DNA from: an uncultured bacterium
Lineage (GTDB): Bacteria > Actinomycetota > Coriobacteriia > Coriobacteriales > Coriobacteriaceae
Direction: 5' to 3'
NCBI GenBank assembly: GCA_905215385.1
Contig: CAJMPY010000038.1
Location: 1 to 11,042 of the forward strand
Length of the DNA stretch: 11,042 nt
A model generated the notes under the pieces. The model did not search any database. It was not told the DNA's origin and was given only the letters and a program-made list of their open reading frames with translations. Below, piece by piece: positions 1-6,982 of this stretch. Within the stretch, counting starts at the first letter, position 1. Each line of letters starts with the position of its first letter. The translations under genes were made by a program, and so were the position numbers.

Positions 1-102
1 CCCCCCACATTAAAACAAACTACTGGAAGTGTCATTTATTTCCGACCCCTCCTTTGCCGGAGTTTTATGACAGCCCCATGTAGTTCGCAGCCCATAATCC
101 TC

Positions 103-325
103 TGAGAACTGTGTCCCAGAATTCCCGTCCGGAGTGGGATGCGGCTTCCGCTTGTGGCCCCGTTGGGAAACCACATCCCACTCCGATCACAAATTCCGGG
201 TCGCACTTTCCGCCAAGACCCTCAACGGGAAACCGCATCCCATTCCAAAGGCAAATTCCGGGACACGGCTTCCGCAACCCCGCCCATCCGGAAAGCCCAT
301 CCCACTCTGGATACATTTGGGTATG
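103..325. repeat. Imperfect 62-bp tandem repeat, about 3.5 units
   Basis: Units begin near 103, 165, 227 and 289, an exact 62-bp step. Shared landmarks recur at the same offset: ATCCCA-like cores at 175, 237 and 299, CAAATTCCGGG in units two and three, and GGCTTCCGC at offset 41 in units one and three. The last unit fades out around 325. Because 62 is not a multiple of three, the open frames running through it change phase in each unit, which argues against coding. A reverse-complement copy of the core lies at 131-149 and could pair with 228-246. Positions 1-102 and 326-348 show nothing I can identify. Confidence 0.7.
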
Positions 326-348
326 GAATTATCAGCCACCTGCTAGGC

Positions 349-543
349 CTAGGTTCTGCAACGTGGCGCCCGCCCGGCGGCGTCTTGCTGCATGAATCCC
401 ATCGAATGGTGCGTAAAGAAGCCCGGGTACGTTTTGTAGCCGTACTCCATCTGGCGATACATCCAGCGAATGCACGAGACTGTATCATTCAAAACCGACT
501 CATCATCCGGATGATGGAAAACGTCGCCCCAGACGCTCGCCAC
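349..543 (-). CDS. Small orphan reading frame, unknown function, possibly a gene remnant
   Basis: A 64-codon frame starting with GTG and ending TAG. Upstream of the GTG is a G-rich stretch (GGGGGT, about 5 nt away) that could serve as a weak ribosome-binding site. By my rough count about 70% of third codon positions are G or C, against about half in the overlapping plus-strand frame, so this strand looks more coding-like. The protein is rich in aromatic residues and histidine (HHPDDES, RWMYRQMEYGY, FFTHHSMGF), has no membrane segment, and ends in a Gly/Arg/Pro-rich tail that may lie beyond a breakpoint. It sits just past the flavodoxin terminator with no visible promoter. I do not recognise the family; it may be a truncated gene or chance. 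Confidence 0.3.
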   Translation of the reverse strand: MASVWGDVFHHPDDESVLNDTVSCIRWMYRQMEYGYKTYPGFFTHHSMGFMQQDAAGRAPRCRT

Positions 544-560
544 GGCGCACCCCCGTGTTA

Positions 561-590
561 AGAAAAAAGCCTCGAGAATTTCGAGGCTTT
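561..590 (-). terminator. Rho-independent terminator of the flavodoxin gene
   Basis: A perfect 10-bp inverted repeat (566-575 and 581-590) with a 5-nt loop. Read on the minus strand, the stem is followed by a run of six T. It lies 36 bp past the stop codon of the minus-strand gene ending at 626. On the plus strand the stem is followed only by a broken T tract. Confidence 0.85.
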
Positions 591-625
591 CACGTTTGTA
601 TTATCTCGAGCGCGAGGCGACACGC

Positions 626-1177
626 CTACTCGCCCAGCACGGCCTTTTTGGCCGCCACCGCCATATGGTCCAGATCTTCCTTGGTGGGATGGTCCTTCGC
701 GGCAACCCAGTTGTCGAGCAGCATCTTAAATCGGGCGTTTTCGGGATCTTGCTCGAGCATGGCCTCGTAGCGCTGCTTGACCGCGGGGCCCATCTTGCCC
801 TGGCACATCGCCCAGCCCGCAAGCTCGGCATCCCCAGCCAAATTGGAAGTTACGCGGTCGATAATCTGCTGATAGTAGCTCTGGTCGGCGCCAAAACCGC
901 AGGTGCCAAACAGGAAGACGCGCTTGCCGTGCAAGGCGGAGAGCAACGCCGCGACCGAAGGCGTGCACGCGCCCTTGTCGCACCAAAAACCGACGAGCAC
1001 CGTGTCGGCCGCGCAGGCGCCCTGCGCCTCGAGCGCAACCTGATCTGCGTCCGCATCGTCGCTCAACGCCGCGGCGTGGACAAACTCAACGCCCGCAGCC
1101 TGCAGAGCGCGCTTGATCGCGCCCGAAACCATCCTGGTATTACCGCTCTTGCTGTTAACCACCAAAGAGCACGTCAT
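626..1177 (-). CDS. Flavodoxin-family protein
   Basis: A 183-residue cytoplasmic protein, predicted to bind FMN and carry electrons. The N-terminus has the flavodoxin pattern of a first beta strand followed by a phosphate-binding loop, SKSGNTR at residues 9-15. A second strand with VGFWCDKG (62-69) and a third with RVFLFGTCGFG (86-96) fit the strands that flank the flavin. The C-terminal third (QGKM near 126, then a charged helical tail) goes beyond a minimal flavodoxin and resembles the short flavodoxins annotated as BilS, partner of the bilirubin reductase BilR. That link is from memory, and no bilR lies in the window. I chose the ATG at 1177, which places the first strand directly after Met; a GTG two codons upstream sits closer to the GAGG ribosome-binding site. 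The gene has its own promoter and terminator, so it is probably monocistronic. Confidence 0.85.
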   Translation of the reverse strand: MTCSLVVNSKSGNTRMVSGAIKRALQAAGVEFVHAAALSDDADADQVALEAQGACAADTVLVGFWCDKGACTPSVAALLSALHGKRVFLFGTCGFGADQSYYQQIIDRVTSNLAGDAELAGWAMCQGKMGPAVKQRYEAMLEQDPENARFKMLLDNWVAAKDHPTKEDLDHMAVAAKKAVLGE

Positions 1178-1236
1178 AGTCACGTTGCCTCGTTTCCCCC
1201 AAAACTAAAGCCACTAATGCAATTTATTAGATGAAT

Positions 1237-1264
1237 ATCTTAGTACTAACGTGACAGATGTAAA
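1237..1264 (-). promoter_or_regulatory. Predicted sigma-70-type promoter of the flavodoxin gene
   Basis: On the minus strand, TTTACA (1259-1264) and TAAGAT (1237-1242) are separated by 16 bp. They match the -35 and -10 consensus at 5 of 6 and 4 of 6 positions. The implied transcript would start near 1230, about 50 nt before the gene. The GTTTCAC array begins about 85 bp further upstream. Confidence 0.45.
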
Positions 1265-1349
1265 CCACCGTCTGTCGATTGGCGACGCAGACGACATCTT
1301 CGGACAGATTTCGAACAGTATGTACTTCGGATTGAAACCGCCGCAGAAC

Positions 1350-1425
1350 GTTTCACGAATGGCCGAAAAACTGTTTCACAAAACGCCGTCAAATTGTGTC
1401 ACGGAGTATCGTCAAAATGTTTCAC
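1350..1425. repeat. GTTTCAC box repeated four times at exact 23-bp spacing
   Basis: GTTTCAC occurs at 1350, 1373 and 1419, and GTGTCAC at 1396, each 23 bp from the next. The 16-bp intervals also share a weak GCCG or TCG plus A-rich tail. It lies in the 323-bp gap between the ABC operon (ends 1501) and the flavodoxin gene. On the minus strand the box reads GTGAAAC followed by a T-rich stretch, like the repeated transposase-binding sites near the ends of IS21-type elements. No transposase gene is nearby. The last box also forms TTTCAC-17 bp-TATAAC, a plus-strand promoter-like pair with no gene downstream. A 75-codon plus-strand frame across this region looks spurious. Confidence 0.65.
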
Positions 1426-1500
1426 GCGCTGGTAGAACGCTATATAACAAGATCGCTCTATGGGACAAACAAACCTGATTAATTTGCCCCACGGGCTTGC

Positions 1501-3360
1501 TCACTGGGCGAATTGGCTGCGGTAGAGCTCGGCGTAGAAGCCGTCTGCCGCCAGCAGCTCGTCGTGTGTGCCCCGCTCGATAATCTGGCCGTCGCGCATC
1601 ACCAGAATGCAGTCGGCGTTACGAATCGTGCTCAGGCGGTGCGCCACGACAAAACTTGTGCGGCCAGCCATGAGCTCGTCGAATGCCGCCTGTACCTGCA
1701 GCTCGGTGCGTGTATCGATGCTCGACGTCGCCTCGTCCAGCAGCAGAATCGCCGGGTCGGTGAGCATGACGCGCGCGATGCACAGCAGTTGTTTTTGACC
1801 CTGGCTAAACGTGCCGCCATCCTCGCCGATGACCGTATCGTAGCCGCCTGGCAGCTGCACGATAAACTTATGCGCACGAGCGCGCTTGGCCGCCTCGATA
1901 ACCTGTTCGCGTGTGGCGTCGGGACAGCCGTAAGCGATGTTTTCCGCCACCGTGCCCTCGAACAGCCAAGTGTCCTGCAGCACCATGCCAAAGGCGCGGC
2001 GCAGGCTTGCACGCGTGTAATCACGCGAAGACCGGCCATCGACCATGATGCGTCCGGCATCGATATCGTAAAACCGCAGCAGCAAGTTGATGAGCGTCGT
2101 CTTGCCGCAGCCCGTGGGGCCGACCAGGGCAAAGCGCATGCCGGGTTTGGCCTCAATACAGATATCCTGCAGCAGCTTGCGGTCGGGCACGTAGCTAAAG
2201 TCCACATGCTCAAAAGCCACCTCACCCTGCGGGGCAGCAAGTTCCACGGCGTCCGACGCGTCGGGCTCCTGCTCGCGCGCATCGAGCAGCGCAAACATGC
2301 GGCGCGCCGAGGCGTACGCGGTCTGGATCTGCGTAATGACGTTGGTGACCTCGTTGAACGGCTTGGTGTACTGGTTGGCATAGGACAGGAAAATCTGCAC
2401 GCCGCCCACCGTAAGCGCCGCGGGCACGCCCGTGATCACGCCCACGCAGCCGATCACAGCGACCACGGCATAGATGATGTTATTGATAAAGCGCGTGCCG
2501 GGGTTGGAGAGCGAACCCATAAACTGCGCACGCTCGCCCGCGGTGTAGAGCTCAGCGTTGAGGGCGTCGAAGCGCTGCTGGGCGTTCGGGCCATAGGCAA
2601 AGGCGTCGACAAGCTTTTGCTCGCCTACGTACTCCTCGATATGACCACCAAGTTGGCCCTGGATGCGCTGCTGTGCCGTAAAGCTCTTGTTGGAAAGCTT
2701 GGCGATGGCGCCGGCTGCAAAAATGGAAAGCGGCGTGACGAGCACCACCACGAGCGTCATGGCCAGGTTAATGGAGAGCATAAACGCGAGCGTGCCCACG
2801 ATGGTGATAACGCCGGTGAAGAGCTGCGTGAAGCCCTGCAGCAGACCGTCGCCCACCTGGTCGACGTCATTGACCACGCGGCTCATAAGGTCGCCGTGGG
2901 CATGGCTGTCGATAAAGCTGAGCGGCATACGGCTGAGCTTGTCGCTCGCCTCCACGCGCATGTCACGCACCGTCTCGTAGGACAGGCGGTTGACGCAATA
3001 GCCCTGCAGCCACTGGAAGGACGCTGCTCCCACCACGACGAGCGCGAGTTTGGTAACGAGCGGCAGCAGCGCATCGAAGTCCACCTGGCCCGCGGCAACG
3101 ATCAGGTCGATGCCCTCGCCAATGAGGATGGGCGTGTAGAGCTGCAGGATCACCGAGACGGCGGCACTCACAAACGACGCCGCAAACGAGACGCGGTGCG
3201 GACGAACATAGCCCAGCAGGCGGCGAGTCACCGCACCGGCGGGATAGCGCTCGGGGTCGCCGGGCTGGCGCGGACCGTCACCCAGGTCGTTGAGGTTATC
3301 GTTGCCGGACACGTTGGCCGTCATCGTGGCGACCGAACCGGAGGAAGTGTACGGATTCAT
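1501..3360 (-). CDS. Heterodimeric ABC exporter, subunit with canonical Walker B
   Basis: A 619-residue half-transporter of the inner membrane. The transmembrane domain spans about residues 45-350 with six predicted helices, and the ATPase domain about 380-619. Visible motifs: Walker A GPTGCGKT (414-421), Q-loop Gln462, signature FSQGQ (518-522), Walker B ILLLDE (538-543) with catalytic Glu543, and switch His574. The signature has Gln where the second residue of SGGQ is normally Gly. This matches the consensus-Walker partner in heterodimeric exporters such as TM288, LmrD and BmrD, which export drugs or other amphipathic compounds. Its ATG follows the upstream stop directly (TAAATG), and an AAGGAGGG site lies inside the end of the upstream gene, so translation is probably coupled. 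The substrate cannot be read from the sequence. No strong terminator is visible after the stop. Confidence 0.93.
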   Translation of the reverse strand: MNPYTSSGSVATMTANVSGNDNLNDLGDGPRQPGDPERYPAGAVTRRLLGYVRPHRVSFAASFVSAAVSVILQLYTPILIGEGIDLIVAAGQVDFDALLPLVTKLALVVVGAASFQWLQGYCVNRLSYETVRDMRVEASDKLSRMPLSFIDSHAHGDLMSRVVNDVDQVGDGLLQGFTQLFTGVITIVGTLAFMLSINLAMTLVVVLVTPLSIFAAGAIAKLSNKSFTAQQRIQGQLGGHIEEYVGEQKLVDAFAYGPNAQQRFDALNAELYTAGERAQFMGSLSNPGTRFINNIIYAVVAVIGCVGVITGVPAALTVGGVQIFLSYANQYTKPFNEVTNVITQIQTAYASARRMFALLDAREQEPDASDAVELAAPQGEVAFEHVDFSYVPDRKLLQDICIEAKPGMRFALVGPTGCGKTTLINLLLRFYDIDAGRIMVDGRSSRDYTRASLRRAFGMVLQDTWLFEGTVAENIAYGCPDATREQVIEAAKRARAHKFIVQLPGGYDTVIGEDGGTFSQGQKQLLCIARVMLTDPAILLLDEATSSIDTRTELQVQAAFDELMAGRTSFVVAHRLSTIRNADCILVMRDGQIIERGTHDELLAADGFYAELYRSQFAQ

Positions 3361-5223
3361 TTAGCAGCCCTCCTTTGCGCAGACGGATGCGGGGGCGGTC
3401 GGAGCGGACGCGAGTCTTGGGGTGGGCGTGGGCGTCGTGCTCCCCTGCTGGCCCTCGAGCTCCTCGCGGCGCAGCTGCGACTGGCAAATCTCGCGATAGA
3501 GCTGGCAGGTCGCGTACAGCTCATCGTGCGTGCCCAGGCCCGCGACCGAACCGTGATCGAGCACGCAGATCATGTCGGCGTCGCGCACGGTCGAAACGCG
3601 CTGGCTCACGATGACGGTCGTGAGCGGCAGCCCGCCCTCGGCGGCACCGCGCACGCTGCGCTCGCGGATGGCGTGGCGAAGCGCCGCGTCGGTCTTAAAG
3701 TCGAGCGCCGAGGCAGAATCGTCCATGATCAGAACCTGCGGCGAGCCCACTAAGGCGCGCGCGATAGTCAGGCGCTGGCGCTGACCGCCGCTAAAGTTCT
3801 TGCCGCCCGCCTCGACCGGGGCATCCAGGGCTTGGGGCTTGTTGCGCACGAATTCGCTGGCCTGCGCCATATCGAGCGCCGCCCAGAGCTCATCGTCGGT
3901 CGCTGACTCGTCACGCCAGGTCAGGTTGCTGCGGATGGTGCCGCTCACCAGCGACGCGCGCTGCGGGACGGTCGCGACCACATGGCGCAGCTGGTCGAGC
4001 GGCCAGGCGCGCACGTCGGCGCCCATCACGCTCACGCTGCCAGCGCTCGCATCGTACAGGCGCGGGATAAGCGAAACGAGCGTGGACTTGCCGCTGCCCG
4101 TGCCGCCGATAATGCCGAGCGTCTTGCCCAGCGGCAGCTCCAGCGTCACATCGCTCACGGCATTTGCCGCGCCCACGCCAAACGAAAAGCTCGCATGGTC
4201 AAAGCTCAACGCAGGAACGGGAGCGACATTGCCCGGCTCGGGCAGTGCGACCGGCTGGTTGCCCTCATCGGTAATGCTCGGCACGCAATTGAGCACCTCG
4301 TTGATACGCGACGCGCTGGCGCTCGACTTGGTAAAGACCACGACCAGGTTGGCGACATACACGATGGAGGTGAGGGTCTGCGTCATGTAGTTGACGAACG
4401 CCATGACCTGACCCTGCGTGAGCTCGCCCACGTTGACCTGGATGCCGCCGACCCACAGGATGGCGCACACGCCCAGGTTCATCACCAAAAACGTGACGGG
4501 ATTAAGGATTGACGAGAGCTTGCCCACCGCGATGGCGGTATTGGCCTGGTCATCGGCGGCTTGGGCAAAACGCTCGCGCTCGTGGTCCTCACGCACAAAG
4601 GCGCGAACAACGCGGGCGCCCGAAAGCCCCTCGCGGCAGATAAGCGCGATGCGGTCGAGCTTTGCCTGCAGCTGCTTGTAGTAGGGAATGCAGCGCGCCA
4701 TGACAAACCAAAACACCAGGCCGATGGCGGGCGTGCAAATCAAAAAGATCATGCCGAGCTTAAGGTCGATGGCAAGGGCCGCGACCATGGAGCCCGCCGC
4801 CAGGAAGGGCCAGCGGATGAGCATGCGCACCCCCAGCGCCACGGCGAGCTGCACCTGGTTGACGTCGTTGGTAATGCGCGTGATGAGCGACGGCGTGCCA
4901 AAACGGTCGAGTTCGGCATAGCTCAGCTTGTTGATGTGCTGGTAGAGCGCGCCGCGAATGTCGGTGCCCATGCCCTGCGAGGTGAGCGCCGCCATCTTTT
5001 GGCAGACGAGCGTAAACGAGATGCCGATCACAGCCATGGCGCCAAGTACCATACCGTAGTGGACGACGGCGTTCACGTCGTGTGCGCCGATACCCTTATC
5101 AATCATCTGGGCAATCACCAGCGGCGTCAGCAGGTCAAAGATCACTTCGATCAGCTTGCACGCAGGACCAATCACCATATAGCGGCGAAACTTACCGCCA
5201 AAACGCCTGAGCAGCTCAATCAT
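3361..5223 (-). CDS. Heterodimeric ABC exporter, subunit with degenerate ATP site
   Basis: A 620-residue half-transporter and first gene of a two-gene operon. The membrane domain occupies about residues 10-310 and the ATPase domain about 335-585. Motifs: Walker A GGTGSGKS (373-380), Q-loop Gln421, canonical signature FSGGQ (477-481), and Walker B VLIMDD (497-502), in which Asp502 replaces the catalytic Glu. Gln541 replaces the switch His. This is the pattern of TM287, LmrC and BmrC, whose own Walker site binds ATP but barely hydrolyses it. After the ATPase domain, a tail of about 35 residues rich in Thr, Pro and Ala extends beyond the usual end. I chose the ATG at 5223, preceded by GGGAG about 9 nt upstream; the frame opens earlier at a GTG (5280), but that lacks a ribosome-binding site and lies upstream of the predicted transcript start. 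Confidence 0.93.
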   Translation of the reverse strand: MIELLRRFGGKFRRYMVIGPACKLIEVIFDLLTPLVIAQMIDKGIGAHDVNAVVHYGMVLGAMAVIGISFTLVCQKMAALTSQGMGTDIRGALYQHINKLSYAELDRFGTPSLITRITNDVNQVQLAVALGVRMLIRWPFLAAGSMVAALAIDLKLGMIFLICTPAIGLVFWFVMARCIPYYKQLQAKLDRIALICREGLSGARVVRAFVREDHERERFAQAADDQANTAIAVGKLSSILNPVTFLVMNLGVCAILWVGGIQVNVGELTQGQVMAFVNYMTQTLTSIVYVANLVVVFTKSSASASRINEVLNCVPSITDEGNQPVALPEPGNVAPVPALSFDHASFSFGVGAANAVSDVTLELPLGKTLGIIGGTGSGKSTLVSLIPRLYDASAGSVSVMGADVRAWPLDQLRHVVATVPQRASLVSGTIRSNLTWRDESATDDELWAALDMAQASEFVRNKPQALDAPVEAGGKNFSGGQRQRLTIARALVGSPQVLIMDDSASALDFKTDAALRHAIRERSVRGAAEGGLPLTTVIVSQRVSTVRDADMICVLDHGSVAGLGTHDELYATCQLYREICQSQLRREELEGQQGSTTPTPTPRLASAPTAPASVCAKEGC

Positions 5224-5267
5224 GTATAGGCGCTCCCTATCATCATCCACATTCAATTCGAACCATG

Positions 5268-5297
5268 ATAGTACCGCCACCCCAAAAGAAGCGTAAA
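5268..5297 (-). promoter_or_regulatory. Possible promoter of the ABC exporter operon
   Basis: On the minus strand, TTTACG (5292-5297) and TACTAT (5268-5273) are 18 bp apart, each matching the -35 or -10 consensus at about 4 of 6 positions. The transcript would start near 5261, giving a leader of about 38 nt to the ATG at 5223. The match is moderate. Confidence 0.3.
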
Positions 5298-5382
5298 CAA
5301 CTCGTCATTTCTAATGGGATTCGGTTTCCAAAGAAGCGGAAAGGCACGCGCACGCCCAGCCAGTGTCGGGTCGACCGCTTGG

Positions 5383-5388
5383 TATACT
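5383..5388 (+). promoter_or_regulatory. Predicted -10 element of the surface protein gene
   Basis: TATACT matches the -10 consensus at 5 of 6 positions and lies 50 bp upstream of the start codon. No convincing -35 box is found at 16-18 bp. The same hexamer precedes lemA in this window. The intergenic stretch 5224-5438 holds this site and the divergent ABC operon promoter. Confidence 0.4.
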
Positions 5389-5438
5389 TACATTAGTGCT
5401 ACCAAGTTAGTCGCCGACCCTTGAAATGAGGTGCCGAG

Positions 5439-6506
5439 ATGAACGACATTCTCGCAAGAAGAGCAAGACGAGCAACTGTGGGCATCGCCCTTTCCGCGGC
5501 ACTTGTCGCGGGAATCGCCCCCGTAACGGCGATCGCGGCAGAAACCAGTTCCCCCACCGGTGCGGCCGTTTCGCAGACGAGCGCCGCCAACGGCAATTCG
5601 GGCGCCCCGCAGACAGAAGACGCGGCCGCCGCAAAAGAAAAAGCGTATGCAGCCATGCAGGAAGCGCTCAAAAACCTCGAGGCCGCAAAAGACGCCGCAA
5701 GTCCCGAGAAAATTGCGAGATTCAATGATGACATTGCCCGTTTTCAAGAGCTCCGCGACAAGATGGCGGCGCAAGCCGTCGAAGAGAGGGAACTCCTTCC
5801 CACCATGCAAGCGGACATCGATGCAGCCCAAGCCAAATACGACGGGGCCATCAACCGGGTAAGCGAGCTCCAAGCAGAATTAGACAAGAAACTTGAGGTG
5901 CTTAAGGCACTCGAAGCGCTCGGCGACGAGGAGCTTGTCGAAACTGTTAAACAGCAAATAAAGCAGTTGCGCCAAGAGATCGTAACGGCAAAAGCGCGAG
6001 TTGACTTTTGCGAAATGGAGCTCCGCGAGGTCAAGGGCCGCCTCGAAAGGCAGGAAAGACAAGTTAATGACTGTGAACGTGCTGCAGAGAAGTATAAAGC
6101 CCATACCGACCAGTTCATAGCCTGGCGAGATGCGCTCCTCGACAATTTGAAAAAAGCGCAAACGGCCTATGACGACGCCTGCAAGGCATACGAAGAGGCG
6201 AAAGCCGCGGCAGACAAGGCCACCTCGCCCGAGATAACGCAACCGACCGAGACGACGCCTCCCTCCAACTCGGCGCAACCGGCCGAGGCGACACAGCCCA
6301 CCGGCTCGTCCGCAACCGGTAAAGACACCTCGCCAAACTCCACCAAGCAGGCGAACTCGAGCAGCGGCAAACAAGCAGATACGACCGCCGACAAGCTCGC
6401 GAACACGGGCGACACAACACCGAGCGCAATCGCACTCGCAGGAATCGCCACCGCAGGCCTCGGAATAACCGCCACAGCCACACGCCGCATCAGGAACTCA
6501 AAATAG
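5439..6506 (+). CDS. Secreted coiled-coil surface protein with LANTG sortase signal
   Basis: A 355-residue protein predicted to be exported and covalently linked to the cell wall. Residues 1-34 form a signal peptide: several Arg, a hydrophobic core, and a probable cleavage site after AIAA. Residues about 60-260 are highly charged and rich in Ala, Glu, Lys and Gln, with heptad-like helical patterning that suggests a long coiled coil. Residues about 262-318 are rich in Thr, Ser, Pro and Gln, like a wall-spanning spacer. The C-terminus has LANTG (320-324), a hydrophobic segment (about 328-347) and a positive tail RRIRNSK, the standard three-part sortase signal with Ala in place of the usual Pro. 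The ATG has GAGG 7 nt upstream. The gene stands alone on the plus strand with its own promoter and terminator. The ligand is unknown and there is no sortase gene in the window. Three Cys (191, 212, 248) in the coiled-coil part are unusual for an exported protein. Confidence 0.85.
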   Translation: MNDILARRARRATVGIALSAALVAGIAPVTAIAAETSSPTGAAVSQTSAANGNSGAPQTEDAAAAKEKAYAAMQEALKNLEAAKDAASPEKIARFNDDIARFQELRDKMAAQAVEERELLPTMQADIDAAQAKYDGAINRVSELQAELDKKLEVLKALEALGDEELVETVKQQIKQLRQEIVTAKARVDFCEMELREVKGRLERQERQVNDCERAAEKYKAHTDQFIAWRDALLDNLKKAQTAYDDACKAYEEAKAAADKATSPEITQPTETTPPSNSAQPAEATQPTGSSATGKDTSPNSTKQANSSSGKQADTTADKLANTGDTTPSAIALAGIATAGLGITATATRRIRNSK

Positions 6507-6551
6507 CCGCCAGCGGTTATTGTCTTCGCCAATCCACAAGCCCAGAGACAA

Positions 6552-6597
6552 AAAGAGGCCTGTTTCCCCGACCAAAACCAGGGAAACGGGCCTCTTT
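6552..6597 (+). terminator. Strong hairpin terminator after the surface protein gene
   Basis: 17-nt arms (6552-6568 and 6581-6597) pair with a single G-T position around a 12-nt loop. The flanks are A-rich on the left and T-rich on the right, so it may stop transcripts from both sides. It begins 45 bp after the stop codon at 6506. Confidence 0.75.
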
Positions 6598-6677
6598 ACT
6601 TGTAAAAACAAATGGTAATGCCACCATCTCTTGAACCACGTAGCCATTGATGTCTTGGCGCAGCCAGCGAGCGACAT

Positions 6678-6764
6678 CCAGGGCGAACAAGTTGGCATGA
6701 AAAAGGCAAGGCATAGACCTTCTGGTCATGCCTTGCCTTTTGAATGACAAATTGTTCGCCCTGG
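6678..6764. repeat. Long two-tier palindrome, 87 bp
   Basis: Outer arms of 13 bp (6678-6690 and 6752-6764) are perfect. A partly matching 10-bp section follows, then a perfect 14-bp inner stem (6701-6714 and 6728-6741) capped by a 4-bp stem with loop TTCT (6716-6727) and one bulged A. The whole could fold into a single hairpin or cruciform. There is no T run after either end, so it does not look like a simple terminator. It lies between the surface protein terminator and the SRP RNA gene. Confidence 0.75.
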
Positions 6765-6784
6765 GTGGCGCGCAGCGTCGAGCA

Positions 6785-6810
6785 TTGCGCGGTTTGGTAA
6801 AACCGCGCAA
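6785..6810. repeat. Perfect 11-bp hairpin beyond the SRP RNA 3' end
   Basis: TTGCGCGGTTT (6785-6795) pairs perfectly with 6800-6810 around a 4-nt loop. On the minus strand it follows the SRP RNA and a T-rich stretch (complement of 6811-6819). The T tract comes before the hairpin rather than after it, so termination by this hairpin alone is uncertain; it may help define the RNA 3' end. Confidence 0.5.
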
Positions 6811-6823
6811 AAAGAAAGCCCGT

Positions 6824-6924
6824 GCGCTCGATGGATTCGGATGCCCGACAGAGGCTCCTTATGGCTGCTTCCTTCCGGACCTGACCAGATTCGGAACATG
6901 TCGTCATCCGAACCCATCGAACGC
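6824..6924 (-). ncRNA. ffs: Small bacterial signal recognition particle RNA (4.5S type)
   Basis: The minus strand contains the highly conserved apical domain GGTCAGGTCCGGAAGG followed by AAGCAGCC (plus strand about 6863-6887), with the GGAA tetraloop and the internal loops that bind Ffh. The flanking sequences pair in a long terminal stem: complement of 6905-6924 with complement of 6824-6843. The length, about 100 nt, fits the short SRP RNA without an Alu domain. With Ffh and FtsY it targets nascent membrane proteins to the translocon. The ends are set by the terminal stem; the predicted promoter suggests a start nearer 6934, so the primary transcript may be about 10 nt longer. In B. subtilis the equivalent gene (scr) follows tadA, as here. 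Confidence 0.93.
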
Positions 6925-6940
6925 GCTAGGCGCTCGGTAT

Positions 6941-6969
6941 ATCTTACCCGCTCCCGCCCGATGGGGCAA
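6941..6969 (-). promoter_or_regulatory. Predicted promoter of the SRP RNA gene
   Basis: On the minus strand, TTGCCC (6964-6969) and TAAGAT (6941-6946) are separated by exactly 17 bp. The transcript would start near 6934, just outside the SRP RNA terminal stem. Confidence 0.6.
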
Positions 6970-6982
6970 GACAGCTAATTTG

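Noticed and set aside
65..561. Several overlapping short frames on both strands
   Set aside because: They are produced by the 62-bp repeat, which shifts frame each unit; only the 349-543 minus frame shows coding-like third positions.
1350..1425. CRISPR array
   Set aside because: The conserved part is only 7 bp, intervals are 16 bp and there are no cas genes.
1251..1478. Plus-strand frame of 75 codons with a GTG start
   Set aside because: No ribosome-binding site or recognisable domain; it crosses the 23-bp phased boxes, whose period is not a multiple of three.
1513..3753. Plus-strand open frame of 746 codons
   Set aside because: It runs antisense across both ABC exporter genes, has a His/Arg/Ala-rich composition typical of a GC-rich shadow frame, and no domain.
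6517..6917. Minus-strand frames of 63-103 codons
   Set aside because: They overlap the SRP RNA gene and the palindromes and have no plausible protein features.
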